A program made the translations under genes and the position numbers. The notes beneath the pieces were generated by a model. The model ran no database searches. It saw only the letters and a program-made list of their open reading frames with translations, and was not told the origin of the DNA. From NCBI RefSeq assembly GCF_000359125.1, contig NZ_CAAF010000073.1, positions 225,056 to 289,055 of the forward strand: a stretch of 64,000 bases of DNA, in the 5' to 3' direction. How positions within the stretch are numbered: position 1 is the stretch's first letter; the number at the start of each line of letters is the position of its first letter. The stretch comes from Mesorhizobium sp. STM 4661 (GTDB lineage: Bacteria; Pseudomonadota; Alphaproteobacteria; Rhizobiales; Rhizobiaceae). Positions 32,793-42,288 of the stretch are shown here, one piece after another.

Positions 32793-35141
32793 TCAGCCCA
32801 GAGTGTTTGCTGCCCAGCCGGGGGCGATGTGCGGGAATTCCGGCGGTGGTTCGCGCTCGTGCAGCAGTCGAAGCACGCGCGGCGGCGTCAGTGGCAGCTG
32901 CCGCACCGGCTTGCCGATGGCGCGTGCCACCGCGCAGCCGATCGCCGCGCCCACGGCCAGGATTGGCACCTCGCCCGCGCCCTTGGTGCCGAGCGGCCCC
33001 ATCGACGGTGCGCCCTCGTAGAGGTCGGCGGCGACCGGAACCACGTCCTGCGCCAGCGGCAGGCGATAGGTCTCGAAATCGTCCTGCGCGATGCGTCCGT
33101 CGGCGGTGAGCGTCACCTCCTCATGCAACGCATAGCCCAGCCCCTGCACCACGCCGCCCTGTATCTGGCCCAAGATGGCGCGCGGGTTGAGCACGCGGCC
33201 GACATCTTGAACCACGCGATAGGCCAGCACCTCGACATGACCGGTGTCCGGATCAACCGCCACCTCGGCCTCGTGAACGACGAAGACGGGGATGTCGAGC
33301 GCATCGATGAAGTGCCCCATGGCGCAGCCGGACATTGCCGGAGTGTTCTTGGCCGCGAACGCGCCGCTGCCGGATATCGGACCTGTGATGGCCTGGGCAT
33401 GGGCGACGACGGCGGGTATCGACATACCGGAACCGGGACGTCCCGTGATCTCGACACGGCCGTCCCGCAGCACCAAGTCCTCCGGCCGGGTCTGCAACAT
33501 CTCACCGGCGGTCTGCAGCAGCTTCTCCCGCACCTCTGCACAGGCGGCGATGCTCGCAGCACCAATGGACACTGTGGTGCGCCCACCGCCAACGCCGACA
33601 TCGAGGCCGGCTGCGTCGGTATCGGCTTCGCGCACGATCACTTGGTCGGGAGCAAGGCCGAGCTGCCCAGCCACGATCTGCGGCAGGGATTGCACCATCG
33701 TGCCCGATCCGATCTCCACACCAGACGTGACCAGCGTTGCGCTGCCGTCGGCGTTCAAGTTCACCGTCGCCGCCGAAGGCCCGACGAAAACGAACCATGT
33801 GCCGACCGTAGTCGCAATTCCATAGAGCCTGCCGTCGGCTTTCGCTTCTGAAGTTCCGGTACTGGCACGCAACGCCTCCATACGATCGAGCATCGGACCC
33901 AGCACGTCGGCCTCGAAAACCTGGCCCGTGGCACCGAGATCGCCATCTCCCAGAACATTTTTCTTCCGGAACTCCATCGGGTCGAAGCCTAGCGCATCGC
34001 AGATTTCGTCGGTATGTCGCTCCAACGCGAAGGTGTTGTAGACGCCGTTGCAAGCTCGGAAAGCGCCGTTGGGTGGGGTGTTGGTGTATACGGCGCGGCT
34101 GACGAGCCGCGTTGCGCCGACCTTGTAATTGCCGCCCAGCGTGTGCGCCGTCATCGTCGTCAGGAAGACCTGCTCGCCGCCATACGCACCGCAGTCCATC
34201 AGCACGACCGCCTCGCGCCCGGCGATGTATCCTTCGGCGGTGACAGCGGACCGAATGCGGATTTCCGCATTCTCGCGGCAGAGGCAGGTTGCCATCTCTT
34301 CCTGCCGGGTGTTTTCCAGCACCACGGTGCGCCCGGTCATCCGCGCCAGAAGTGCCGTGATCGGCTCGATTGAAGCATCGAATTTCAGGCCGAACCCGCC
34401 ACCGACAGGGGGCACGGTGACCCGCACACGCCCGGGTGGAAGCTGCATGACCCTTCCGGTGACGTTGCGCACTGTCCAAGGCACCTGCGTCGAGGTCTGG
34501 ATGTGAGCACGGCCGTCCTCCCAGGAGCCGATGGCAACGCGCGGTTCGAAGGGCACATGGCTCTGCCGGCCGACCGTGAAACTGCTCTCGACAATGCGTA
34601 TATCGGGACGGGCGAAGGCAGCGTCGACGTCGCCGCGACTGGATTTTGCCTCCCATGCGATGTTGCCGGCACGTGCACCGCCTTGCGTGATCACATCATA
34701 GCCGCGCCAGCCCTCGTGGACGAGACGGGCTGCGGGCTGGAGCGCTTCGGCCATGGCGAAGACCGGTGCCTGCGGCTCAACCTCGAGCATGATGGCGGCA
34801 AGTGCCGCCCGCGCCTGCTTCTCCGTCTCGGCAGCGATGACGGCGATTGGCTCGCCGTGATAGCGGATCGTGTCGATGGCCAAGAGCGGATGGTCGGCAA
34901 TGCCGATGCCGTAGAGCCCCGGCGCATCGGCGCCGGTCGCCACCGCGCGCACGCCAGGACAGCGAAGTGCCGCCGAAACGTCAAGCTTGCGGATATGCCC
35001 CGCGGGAACAGTCGACCGCAGCAGCACGGCATGCAACATGTCGAGACGAATCCGGTCGTTGGTGTATTTCGTCCGCCCGCGCAACTTGTCCTGCGCATCG
35101 CGGCGGGGAAGATTCATCACCGTGGCGGACAGCTCAGACAT
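32793..35141 (-). CDS. Molybdopterin-binding subunit of a xanthine dehydrogenase-family hydroxylase (CoxL-like)
   Basis: Large subunit (782 aa) of a molybdenum hydroxylase. The N-terminal aldehyde oxidase/xanthine dehydrogenase a/b hammerhead domain begins at DKLRGRTKYTND. The molybdenum-cofactor binding domain follows, with segments FAMAEAL, VPPVGGGFGLK and GAFRACN, and a C-terminal GTKGAGEVP with the usual catalytic Glu. These enzymes hydroxylate N-heterocycles or aldehydes with water-derived oxygen. I chose ATG 35141, which overlaps the iron-sulfur subunit by eight bases. It likely hydroxylates the ring of the imported compound. Confidence 0.88.
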   Translation of the reverse strand: MSELSATVMNLPRRDAQDKLRGRTKYTNDRIRLDMLHAVLLRSTVPAGHIRKLDVSAALRCPGVRAVATGADAPGLYGIGIADHPLLAIDTIRYHGEPIAVIAAETEKQARAALAAIMLEVEPQAPVFAMAEALQPAARLVHEGWRGYDVITQGGARAGNIAWEAKSSRGDVDAAFARPDIRIVESSFTVGRQSHVPFEPRVAIGSWEDGRAHIQTSTQVPWTVRNVTGRVMQLPPGRVRVTVPPVGGGFGLKFDASIEPITALLARMTGRTVVLENTRQEEMATCLCRENAEIRIRSAVTAEGYIAGREAVVLMDCGAYGGEQVFLTTMTAHTLGGNYKVGATRLVSRAVYTNTPPNGAFRACNGVYNTFALERHTDEICDALGFDPMEFRKKNVLGDGDLGATGQVFEADVLGPMLDRMEALRASTGTSEAKADGRLYGIATTVGTWFVFVGPSAATVNLNADGSATLVTSGVEIGSGTMVQSLPQIVAGQLGLAPDQVIVREADTDAAGLDVGVGGGRTTVSIGAASIAACAEVREKLLQTAGEMLQTRPEDLVLRDGRVEITGRPGSGMSIPAVVAHAQAITGPISGSGAFAAKNTPAMSGCAMGHFIDALDIPVFVVHEAEVAVDPDTGHVEVLAYRVVQDVGRVLNPRAILGQIQGGVVQGLGYALHEEVTLTADGRIAQDDFETYRLPLAQDVVPVAADLYEGAPSMGPLGTKGAGEVPILAVGAAIGCAVARAIGKPVRQLPLTPPRVLRLLHEREPPPEFPHIAPGWAANTLG

Positions 35142-35631
35142 TGATGCCTCCCACCGACTGGCCGGCCTTCCGCGCTTGGTCGAGGCAGTCGGCCACGGCG
35201 TCGACGATCCGCTCATATCCCGTGCAGCGGCAGATGTTGCCGACCATCGCGGCCTTGATTTCGGGACGGCTCGCATGCGGATTGTCACGCACGAACGCCG
35301 AAAGGCTCATGACCATTCCCGGAAAACACATGCCGCATTGCACGGCATCGGCCGCCTCGAAATTGGCCTGGAGCGGGTGCGGCGCCTGGTTTCCGGAACT
35401 CAATCCCTCGATGGTCGTCACCGCGCATCCCTGGACGAGTCCAACCGGCTTCAAGCAGGACGGCATCGCTTCGTCGTCGACATGCACCGTGCACGCGCCG
35501 CAGAAGCCTTCGCGGCAGACGGCTTTGGTCCCGGTCAGGAATCGTTCCTGCCGCAAGATGTCGACAAGCGGCGTCATCGGATCGCCATGAAAGCGGCAGT
35601 CCTCGCCATTCAGCCGGAATGTCACAGTCAT
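35134..35631 (-). CDS. [2Fe-2S] subunit of the molybdenum hydroxylase (CoxS-like)
   Basis: A 165-aa iron-sulfur subunit. The plant-type cluster is held by C39, C44, C47 and C59, and the second cluster by C99, C102, C134 and C136 (CGMC and CRC motifs). All eight cysteines are present. The ATG at 35631 gives the family start MTVTFRLNG. It overlaps both neighbours by a few bases, so the three subunits form one coupled unit in the order FAD, FeS, Mo. Confidence 0.9.
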   Translation of the reverse strand: MTVTFRLNGEDCRFHGDPMTPLVDILRQERFLTGTKAVCREGFCGACTVHVDDEAMPSCLKPVGLVQGCAVTTIEGLSSGNQAPHPLQANFEAADAVQCGMCFPGMVMSLSAFVRDNPHASRPEIKAAMVGNICRCTGYERIVDAVADCLDQARKAGQSVGGINV

Positions 35632-36479
35632 GCCAGGCCCTCGGTCTTGAGAAGTGCGGCAACACCGCGCTTGACCAGCGGCGGAAGAACCTGGCGCCGG
35701 TACCAACCCTCCGCTTCCTTGCCGTCGCGGCCCTGAAAATCATTGTGCTCCAGTGCAAGCCCGGCGGCGCGTTCCGGATCGAGCGCGCAGGCCGGGCCTG
35801 CCTCCATGGCCTGTTCGAGCGCCGTCCAGCGCCGCGCTACCGGCTCCACCGAGCCGACGGCAATGCGACATCGTTTGTCTTTGTCCACCGCGAGGGAGAC
35901 GATGGCGACCGGGTAGTCGCCGGCTTTCCGAAGCGGCAGGCGGATATGAGCACTTGCGATCAGGTCGCGGCGCAGATGAATTCTCGTCACAATCGCTTTT
36001 GTCAGCAGCGTATGCCTGCCTTTGAGGAAATCCGAAATACCAAGGAGTTTTGGGCCTTCGAACGTCTCCAGTTCCACCGTCGCCTCACAGACGAGAAGCA
36101 CAGGGGCGAGATCGGCGGCAGCAAAGTCGAGGGCACAAAGGTTGCCGCCCACGGTGGCGACCCTTCGGATGCCGGGATTGGCCGCACCCTCCGCCGCGGC
36201 AACCAGACCTTCGAAGCCCGCTGCCCCGTGCAACGCGCGGCCAAGTACTGCGTGGGTAACAGCTGCGCCGATCACGATATGGTCCGGTTCGATTTCGACC
36301 TTGGACAAGGCCGGTATTCGGTGGAGTGCGACCACCGCCTCGGGAAGGTCGACCCCGCGCCGTGGATCACGCATCATCCAGGTGCCGCCGGCAAGCACCG
36401 CCGCACCTTGCCGGCGGGCGGCCAATGCCTCTTCAATAGTACTGGCTGCGGTGAACAATCGTTCCACGCTTGGTGCCAT
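35628..36479 (-). CDS. FAD subunit of the molybdenum hydroxylase (CoxM-like)
   Basis: A 283-aa FAD_binding_5 protein, the medium subunit. The two FAD contacts are visible as VLAGGTWMM (residues 28-36) and ATVGGNLCA (about 108-116). The C-terminal part is the CO dehydrogenase flavoprotein domain. It passes electrons from the FeS clusters to an acceptor. The 163 bases before it (36480-36642) are AT-rich and may hold a separate promoter for the hydroxylase genes. Confidence 0.86.
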   Translation of the reverse strand: MAPSVERLFTAASTIEEALAARRQGAAVLAGGTWMMRDPRRGVDLPEAVVALHRIPALSKVEIEPDHIVIGAAVTHAVLGRALHGAAGFEGLVAAAEGAANPGIRRVATVGGNLCALDFAAADLAPVLLVCEATVELETFEGPKLLGISDFLKGRHTLLTKAIVTRIHLRRDLIASAHIRLPLRKAGDYPVAIVSLAVDKDKRCRIAVGSVEPVARRWTALEQAMEAGPACALDPERAAGLALEHNDFQGRDGKEAEGWYRRQVLPPLVKRGVAALLKTEGLA

Positions 36480-36642
36480 CTGTCATACCCCTCGGAAGCA
36501 GCCGTCTTTCGCGGCGCTGCGGCATTGTTGCTCCAGCTTCAGGCTCCTGTGAAATAGTAATTCTTTGAATTTGGTATCGAAAAAACAGATAACTCTGGCA
36601 TCCTGCGAGCGCCCCCAAGGTTTGCGGCGCGCTCTTTAGCGC

Positions 36643-38610
36643 TCAGGCCCAGTGGGCGACCGTCCGTTTCTCAAAGCTCTCACGGAACTGGGCGGTGGTT
36701 TTGGGAAGGAGTTCGCCAGTCTCCCAGTCGAGGATCACGGCATAGTGCCGAACCGCATCGAGCGTATCGATCTCGCCGGAGCGGTATTTGCGCGCGACCA
36801 CCTCAGGATCCATACGTGCCCGGTCCTTCCGTTTCGCCCGGATGTCGGCACGGTAGGCTTCGGTTGCCGTCTCGTCGATTTCGTACTGGCACAGGTCGCG
36901 GTCGATTTCGCGGATCACCACGCCGTAGTCAGTCTTGGCGCGCTCCAGAGAAACGTAGTCGTCGATCACGTCCTCCATCACCTTGCGGGGCTCGCGCTCC
37001 AGCGGATCGCCGAAACCACCGCCGCCGGCCGTCGGACGAGCGAACTGGTCGCCTGTGTAGACGGAGTAATCGGAGAACACGGAGCCGAGCCAGGTCTCGG
37101 TCTCTTCTCCGGCGCGCTTCATGGTCAAGCCGTGGGGCATCGATGGCAGGCCTCCTTCGACACCCCAGACGACAGCGCGCTCGCGGTCGCAAATATAGGA
37201 CATGACGGCATTTTCGGCCTCAAGCAACAACGAGGTCTTCTGCACGCCGACGCCGCCCCGCCATTTGCCGGGACCGGCTGAATCCTGCTTGATCTGGAAC
37301 TCGATCGTCCGAGTCGGATTCACCCGCTCGTTGCCTTCGTTCGGTTGCGACATCAGCCCCGTTCCGAAGCAGGCAGTGGTGACATCGGCACCATCCTTGC
37401 CGTTGCGCCCGCCCCAGCCGCCGGGCAGCCATTCGTAGAACATGAAGATCGGCTTTTCGGGTTTACGCGCGTCCCGTCCCCCGGCCAGCAGATATTCGAG
37501 GTTGAAGGCGCAGGCGATAGCGCGTTCGGGCATGATCTTCGACCACATCTCGAAGATCGCGTTCATGATCTTTTCGAACGGCATCAGGAACCCGGTCACC
37601 GCCACCGGCCATTCCGCGCTGACGACGCTGTTCTTCGGCGCGGTCACCTCGATCATCCGGTAAAACCCGCTGTTGAGTGGAAGGTCCGGGAAGAAGGTCT
37701 TCATACCGGCGACCACGGCCGAGAAGGTCGCGCCCGGCGCGGAATTGTACATCGAGGCAATGGTCGAATGGCTTCCCGTAAAATCGTAGTGGATCGTGTC
37801 GCCCTTGATCGTCATTTTAATGCGGATCGGGATCATGCCTTCGCCGGCACCGAGATCCCGATCGATGTAGTCGACCGTCTCCCAAGTGCCGTCGGGCAGC
37901 TCCGAGAGACGCTTTCGCACGGCACGTTCGACGTAGTCCTGAACCTCCTCCATGCCGCGCATGACCTGGTCGCGCCCGTACTTCTTGACCAGCCGCAACA
38001 GTTCACGCTCGGCCGCCTGCGTCGCCTGCGCCTGGGAATGGATGTCGCCAATGATCGATGCCGGATCGCGCGTATTGGCCGCGATCATGTTGGCGACATC
38101 GGAGCAGAAGCGGCCACGCTGGAAAAGGCGCACCGGCGTGATCCGCAGGCCTTCGCGGAACATGTCGCGGGCGGTGACGTCGAAGGAACCCGGCACGGAG
38201 CCCCCGAGATCCGACCAGTGGCCGTTCGACTGGGAGAAGCCGATCAGTTTGTCTTCGTCGAAGATCGGCCGGACGAGCCGAACGTCGCTGAAATGCGTAC
38301 CGCCGGCATAAGGATCGTTGATTGCGTAGACGTCGCCGGGTGCCATATCGCCTTCGAAGACCCGGATCACCTCCTTGCACGTGTTGTGCAGTGTGCCGAC
38401 ATGGACCGCGATGTCGTAGTTGCCCTGGGCGACGGAGTTGCCATCGGCGTCGTGCAGGGCGTTCGAAAAGTCTCGGTTGTAGATGACGAAGGAATAGCAG
38501 GTGCGAAGCATCTGTTCGGCCATCTGGTCGACGGTGGTGATGAAGGAGTTCTTCAGCACCTCGAACGTTACCGGATCGAGGCCAGGGCTCGTTTCAATCA
38601 GCTTTGTCAT
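36643..38610 (-). CDS. Hydantoinase B/oxoprolinase family protein (HyuB-like)
   Basis: A 655-aa HyuB-type protein, carrying the family segments NDPYAGGTHFSDVRLV, PFEKIMN and GGGGFGDPLER. With HyuA it forms ATP-dependent amide or lactam hydrolases: N-methylhydantoinase, caprolactamase, and acetone carboxylase relatives. It is three bases downstream of the HyuA gene. Its length is slightly above typical HyuB (about 560-590 aa). The likely job is hydrolysing a cyclic amide after or before hydroxylation. Confidence 0.87.
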   Translation of the reverse strand: MTKLIETSPGLDPVTFEVLKNSFITTVDQMAEQMLRTCYSFVIYNRDFSNALHDADGNSVAQGNYDIAVHVGTLHNTCKEVIRVFEGDMAPGDVYAINDPYAGGTHFSDVRLVRPIFDEDKLIGFSQSNGHWSDLGGSVPGSFDVTARDMFREGLRITPVRLFQRGRFCSDVANMIAANTRDPASIIGDIHSQAQATQAAERELLRLVKKYGRDQVMRGMEEVQDYVERAVRKRLSELPDGTWETVDYIDRDLGAGEGMIPIRIKMTIKGDTIHYDFTGSHSTIASMYNSAPGATFSAVVAGMKTFFPDLPLNSGFYRMIEVTAPKNSVVSAEWPVAVTGFLMPFEKIMNAIFEMWSKIMPERAIACAFNLEYLLAGGRDARKPEKPIFMFYEWLPGGWGGRNGKDGADVTTACFGTGLMSQPNEGNERVNPTRTIEFQIKQDSAGPGKWRGGVGVQKTSLLLEAENAVMSYICDRERAVVWGVEGGLPSMPHGLTMKRAGEETETWLGSVFSDYSVYTGDQFARPTAGGGGFGDPLEREPRKVMEDVIDDYVSLERAKTDYGVVIREIDRDLCQYEIDETATEAYRADIRAKRKDRARMDPEVVARKYRSGEIDTLDAVRHYAVILDWETGELLPKTTAQFRESFEKRTVAHWA

Positions 38611-38613
38611 GTC

Positions 38614-40641
38614 TCAGCCTTTCGTCACGATGAGAATGTTCAGGAAGCCATCGACGGTCGCGCTCATTCCCGGCGGAACCACGGTGGTGGAATCGAACTG
38701 TTCGACAATGGCAGGCCCGGTAAAGGCAGCGCCGGCGCTGAGTTGGTCACGCTCATACACGGCCGCGTCATGAGATACGCCGTCGAACCAGACGCCGCGG
38801 CGGCCGAGAGGCTCGGGCACATGCTGCGAGACTTCGTGGCGCGGTATCTCGGCTTTCGGGACGATGCCGATCGCCTTGACCGCGATGCGGAAGATCGACA
38901 CCGGCGCCTCTTCGCGGCGGTAGTTGAACTCGCGTTCGTGCTCGTTGTGGAACGCCTCGATCAGTGAGCAGATGCTCTCGATCCGCGCCGGCGCCGACAC
39001 CGCAAGCGAGCGCCACTGGCCCTGGTACATCATCTCGACCGTACGCTGCAGCGCCATGTCTTCCTGCGCCACGCCCTCATGGGCCAGACGCTCAACGGCC
39101 TGTTCCTCCATTAGAACAAACGCTATCTGCATCTCGGCAGGCGAGACAGTCGAAGCATCGGCCATGAAGCTTTCGGAGAAATCGTGCTGCACGTCGACGA
39201 GAAGGCAACCGAGCGCGGAGGTGACGCCGGGATTGGGCGGCACAATCACGGTTGGAATCGAAAGCTCCTTCGCCACGGCCGCTCCGTGCAAAGCGCCTGC
39301 ACCGCCGAACGCGACGAGTGCAAAGTCTCGTGGGTCATAGCCTCGGCTGATGGAGAGAAGCCGGACGGCATTGCCCATATTGGCGTTGGCGACGGCGATG
39401 ATCGCCTCGGCCGCTTGGTGAAGTTCCATGCCGAAGGGTGCCGCCACCGTCTCCTGCACCGCCCGGGCGGCCAAGGCAGGGTCGAGCGTGATCTTGCCGC
39501 CGGCAAGGCTGGTGCCGAGACGGCCGAGCACGACATTGGCATCGGTGTTGGTGGCAGTGCGGTTGCCATTCTTGTAGCAGGCCGGACCTGGAATGGCACC
39601 GGCGGACTGCGGTCCGTTGCGCAAGCTGCCGCCTTCGTCCTGCCATGCCAACGACCCGCCGCCCGCACCGATGGTCAGCACCTCGATGGAGGGGAAGCGG
39701 ATCGGATATCCGAATTCGATGTACCAGTCTTTTGTGATGCGCGACTCCCCGTTCCATGCGAGCGAGACGTCGGTGCTGGTGCCGCCCATGTCGAAGCCGA
39801 TCGAGTTTGGGAAGCCACAGAGATTTCCGATGAAGCGGCTTGCGATCGCGCCGGCAGCGATGCCCGATCCTGCGAGCCGGGCTGAGAAATCCCTGACGCT
39901 TGCGGGTGTCATGACTCCGCCACCGCTGTGCAGGAGCAGGAGATCTCGCTTGTATCCGGCCGCGGCAAGCTTTTCTCCCAGACGCGACACGTAGTCGACG
40001 ACGACCGGGGCGCAGACGGCGTTCGCCATGGTGGTGGAAAAACGCTCGTGCTCGAAGATTTCCGGCATGACCTCCGAGGAGATCGAGACCGGCAGATCCG
40101 GCATTGCCTCCTTCAGGATCTCACGCATGCGGCGCTCATTGGCGCCGTTGACATAGGAGTTCATGAAACAGACGGCGATGGACTTGACCTGCCGTTTCAC
40201 GAGAATTTCCGCGACGCGGCGCGCAGCCTCCTCGTTCAGCGCTTCCAGGATCGTGCCCTCGGCACTGACCCGTTCCCGGACTGTCAGCCGGTCGCGGCGC
40301 GGGATATAGGGCTTGGCGACATCCTTGTAGGTGTCCCAGAGGTCTTCCTTGTTGGCGCGACGTATCTCGACAACGTCACGGAAACCCTCGGTGCAGATCA
40401 TTGCGGTGCGTGGCAGGCGGCGGGTGATCAACGCATTGGTGGCGACCGTCGTACCGTGAGAGAACATCGTCACCTGGGAAAGATCGATGCGGCCCTGCTC
40501 CACGCCGTTCATGATGGCCTGCATGGGATCGTCAGGCGTGGAGGCGGTCTTTTCTATGCGGATCGCGCCGCTATCTTCGTCCATGATGCAGATGTCGGTG
40601 AAGGTCCCTCCGACATCGACGGCAACTCTTATTCGGCTCAT
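38614..40641 (-). CDS. Hydantoinase A/oxoprolinase family protein (HyuA-like)
   Basis: A 675-aa HyuA-type subunit with the actin-like ATPase fold. It begins RVAVDVGGTFTDICIMDED, the phosphate-binding loop, and has GFDMGGTSTDVSL in the second ATP-binding part. This subunit phosphorylates the amide carbonyl of the substrate. The ATG at 40641 gives the family N-terminus; earlier in-frame sequence overlaps the AraC gene. It is the first enzyme gene of the minus-strand operon behind the AraC regulator. Confidence 0.89.
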   Translation of the reverse strand: MSRIRVAVDVGGTFTDICIMDEDSGAIRIEKTASTPDDPMQAIMNGVEQGRIDLSQVTMFSHGTTVATNALITRRLPRTAMICTEGFRDVVEIRRANKEDLWDTYKDVAKPYIPRRDRLTVRERVSAEGTILEALNEEAARRVAEILVKRQVKSIAVCFMNSYVNGANERRMREILKEAMPDLPVSISSEVMPEIFEHERFSTTMANAVCAPVVVDYVSRLGEKLAAAGYKRDLLLLHSGGGVMTPASVRDFSARLAGSGIAAGAIASRFIGNLCGFPNSIGFDMGGTSTDVSLAWNGESRITKDWYIEFGYPIRFPSIEVLTIGAGGGSLAWQDEGGSLRNGPQSAGAIPGPACYKNGNRTATNTDANVVLGRLGTSLAGGKITLDPALAARAVQETVAAPFGMELHQAAEAIIAVANANMGNAVRLLSISRGYDPRDFALVAFGGAGALHGAAVAKELSIPTVIVPPNPGVTSALGCLLVDVQHDFSESFMADASTVSPAEMQIAFVLMEEQAVERLAHEGVAQEDMALQRTVEMMYQGQWRSLAVSAPARIESICSLIEAFHNEHEREFNYRREEAPVSIFRIAVKAIGIVPKAEIPRHEVSQHVPEPLGRRGVWFDGVSHDAAVYERDQLSAGAAFTGPAIVEQFDSTTVVPPGMSATVDGFLNILIVTKG

Positions 40642-40745
40642 GACAGTTCCTTCGCAGGGGCTTTGCGGGCAAGGCCCGGCTTTCGCCGCCGCTTGCCGGG
40701 GTGACGTCGTAATACATGGTGGAATTGGCCCGGATTTCGTCGGGT

Positions 40746-41726
40746 CTAGTGCCGGTCTCTTGAGGTCGAAGTGCGGCCTGCCCGGTTCGCTGCTTCGCGA
40801 CGGGTATCGGTCGGTGCGCAACCGAACCGCGTCCGGTAGTGCTTGCAGAACTGAGACTGGTCGGCAAAGCCCCAGCGGTAAGCGATCTCGGCAACGCTGC
40901 TGATGTTGGTCACCGACATCAGCTCCTCGGAGCAAAGTTCAAGCCGGGCGTCGCGGATGAAGCCGTTGATCGACTGGTTGCTGTCCTGAAAAAGAACCTG
41001 CAGGTAACGCAGGGAGATGCCGCAGGCATCAGCCACCGCCTGCGGGCCGAGGCCAGAATTCTTCAGGTTGTCGCGAATATACTGCTCGGCGCGATGCAAA
41101 TGGCCGGCCCGGATCGACGAGATGCTGCTGTCCAGCACGCGATCGTCGCTCACGATCGACAGGCACAGCATTTCCAGGATGTGCCTGCCCATCATCTCAC
41201 GAGCGACTTCAGTGATCTCATCGACATGGCCGATCGTGGTTCGCACCGTATCGAGAAAGAGCGCGGCGATGCCTTGGGTCGCGTCGAAACTGAGCGCACT
41301 GAGCCGTTCGGCGGATCCGATCCGTGCCCGAACGCTCGATGACGGCACCTTCAGGACCCACAGCGCGTTTGGCTTGCCGTGCCAGAATTCGTAAGGCGCA
41401 TCTCCCCTCTCAAGGAGGAAGCCCCCCGGACCGCAATTGACGGTCCTCGACCCTTGCGAGAAATTCACCTCCGACATCTCCGGGATGGTGATGAGCAGGC
41501 TGGCGTCACGCTCGTTGAGGAAGTGGCGGCGATGGCGGCGATAGCTTACAGCATCGCAGCGCATTTTAGACACGCTGACGAGCCCGAGGGAGAAGGTTTC
41601 CAGCGTGCCTGAAAATTCACGACGGTTCCGATACTCGGTGTCGAGCGGAAAATAGGCTTCGGTAACAGCGGCTTGCCAGGCATCACCGCCTGCGGGACCG
41701 CCGATCGTATCGACGACGTATTTCAT
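40746..41726 (-). CDS. AraC family transcriptional regulator
   Basis: A 326-aa regulator with an N-terminal AraC-like ligand-binding domain (about residues 30-200) and a C-terminal double HTH (about 225-320; GISLRYLQVLFQ and IAYRWGFADQSQFCKHYR). The N-terminal type (AraC_binding_2) is seen in regulators of aromatic and amine catabolism. It is transcribed in the same direction as HyuA, 104 bases upstream, and probably activates that operon. Confidence 0.9.
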   Translation of the reverse strand: MKYVVDTIGGPAGGDAWQAAVTEAYFPLDTEYRNRREFSGTLETFSLGLVSVSKMRCDAVSYRRHRRHFLNERDASLLITIPEMSEVNFSQGSRTVNCGPGGFLLERGDAPYEFWHGKPNALWVLKVPSSSVRARIGSAERLSALSFDATQGIAALFLDTVRTTIGHVDEITEVAREMMGRHILEMLCLSIVSDDRVLDSSISSIRAGHLHRAEQYIRDNLKNSGLGPQAVADACGISLRYLQVLFQDSNQSINGFIRDARLELCSEELMSVTNISSVAEIAYRWGFADQSQFCKHYRTRFGCAPTDTRREAANRAGRTSTSRDRH

Positions 41727-41829
41727 TCCCCGACCTTTCTGTTTGGCCCGGTTGTTCCGGTGTTTTTCTGAAGATTACAGGAATCCACCGGCGCGTATTG
41801 GTCAAAAACGAATAAATTTATGTGGTCGT

Positions 41830-41843
41830 TTGGCAGCTGCCAA
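41830..41843. promoter_or_regulatory. 14-bp palindrome upstream of the AraC gene
   Basis: TTGGCAGCTGCCAA is a perfect palindrome 104 bases upstream of the regulator start and eight bases before the direct repeat. It may be an operator. The non-coding stretch 41727-42288 otherwise holds the repeat copy 2 and an AT-rich part; I see no gene in it. Confidence 0.3.
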
Positions 41844-41850
41844 TGGCGTG

Positions 41851-42058
41851 GTCCTCGGGAGCCCACCATAGATCAAGGAATTCAATGGGATGTATGGTGG
41901 TTCGCCAACCTGAATTGGCTAACCGAGGCAAATAAATTAAGCTAAATTATTGAAAAATAACGATAATGGTGGGCCCGGAGGGCGTATCAACATCGTTGAT
42001 TTTGTTGGCTTTTCGTGGGCCAAAATCAGAAATCTTCCCGTATCGTTCCGCATGCTCC
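41851..42058 (+). repeat. Direct repeat copy 2 (about 208 bp)
   Basis: Same orientation as the copy at 19014-19219, with 20 identical first bases and colinear blocks throughout. It is also bounded at its first about 130 bp by imperfect inverted ends, CCTCGGGAGCCCACCAT and ATGGTGGGCCCGGAGG. This copy is between the AraC gene and the RND efflux genes. The two copies enclose about 22.6 kb of catabolic genes. Confidence 0.75.
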
Positions 42059-42288
42059 CGTGACGCCAAACAGTCGACTGTAGCTAACCTCGTTTGCGAA
42101 CGTTCGGAGACACGCTCCAGACCGGCGGCAATTGGGCCGGTGGCGGGGCAGCCACAGGGTGGACATTTCAGCCCACATGGAAAATGATCATGTTGCCATG
42201 CACAACACTGCAGTGCTCTGATCTCGACGAAAAGCCTGAGCGTAGAAGCGGATCAATTGACCTCCGGGTCCAGCGAGCGAGGACGCAA

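Noticed and set aside
32016..33851. Long plus-strand frame opposite pxpA2 and the molybdenum hydroxylase gene
   Set aside because: Its composition (His/Arg-rich) is typical of the antisense frame of GC-rich genes; the minus-strand proteins have full conserved motifs.
37345..38967. 540-codon plus-strand frame opposite the HyuB gene
   Set aside because: Antisense shadow of HyuB, rich in Arg, His and Asp without domain signals.
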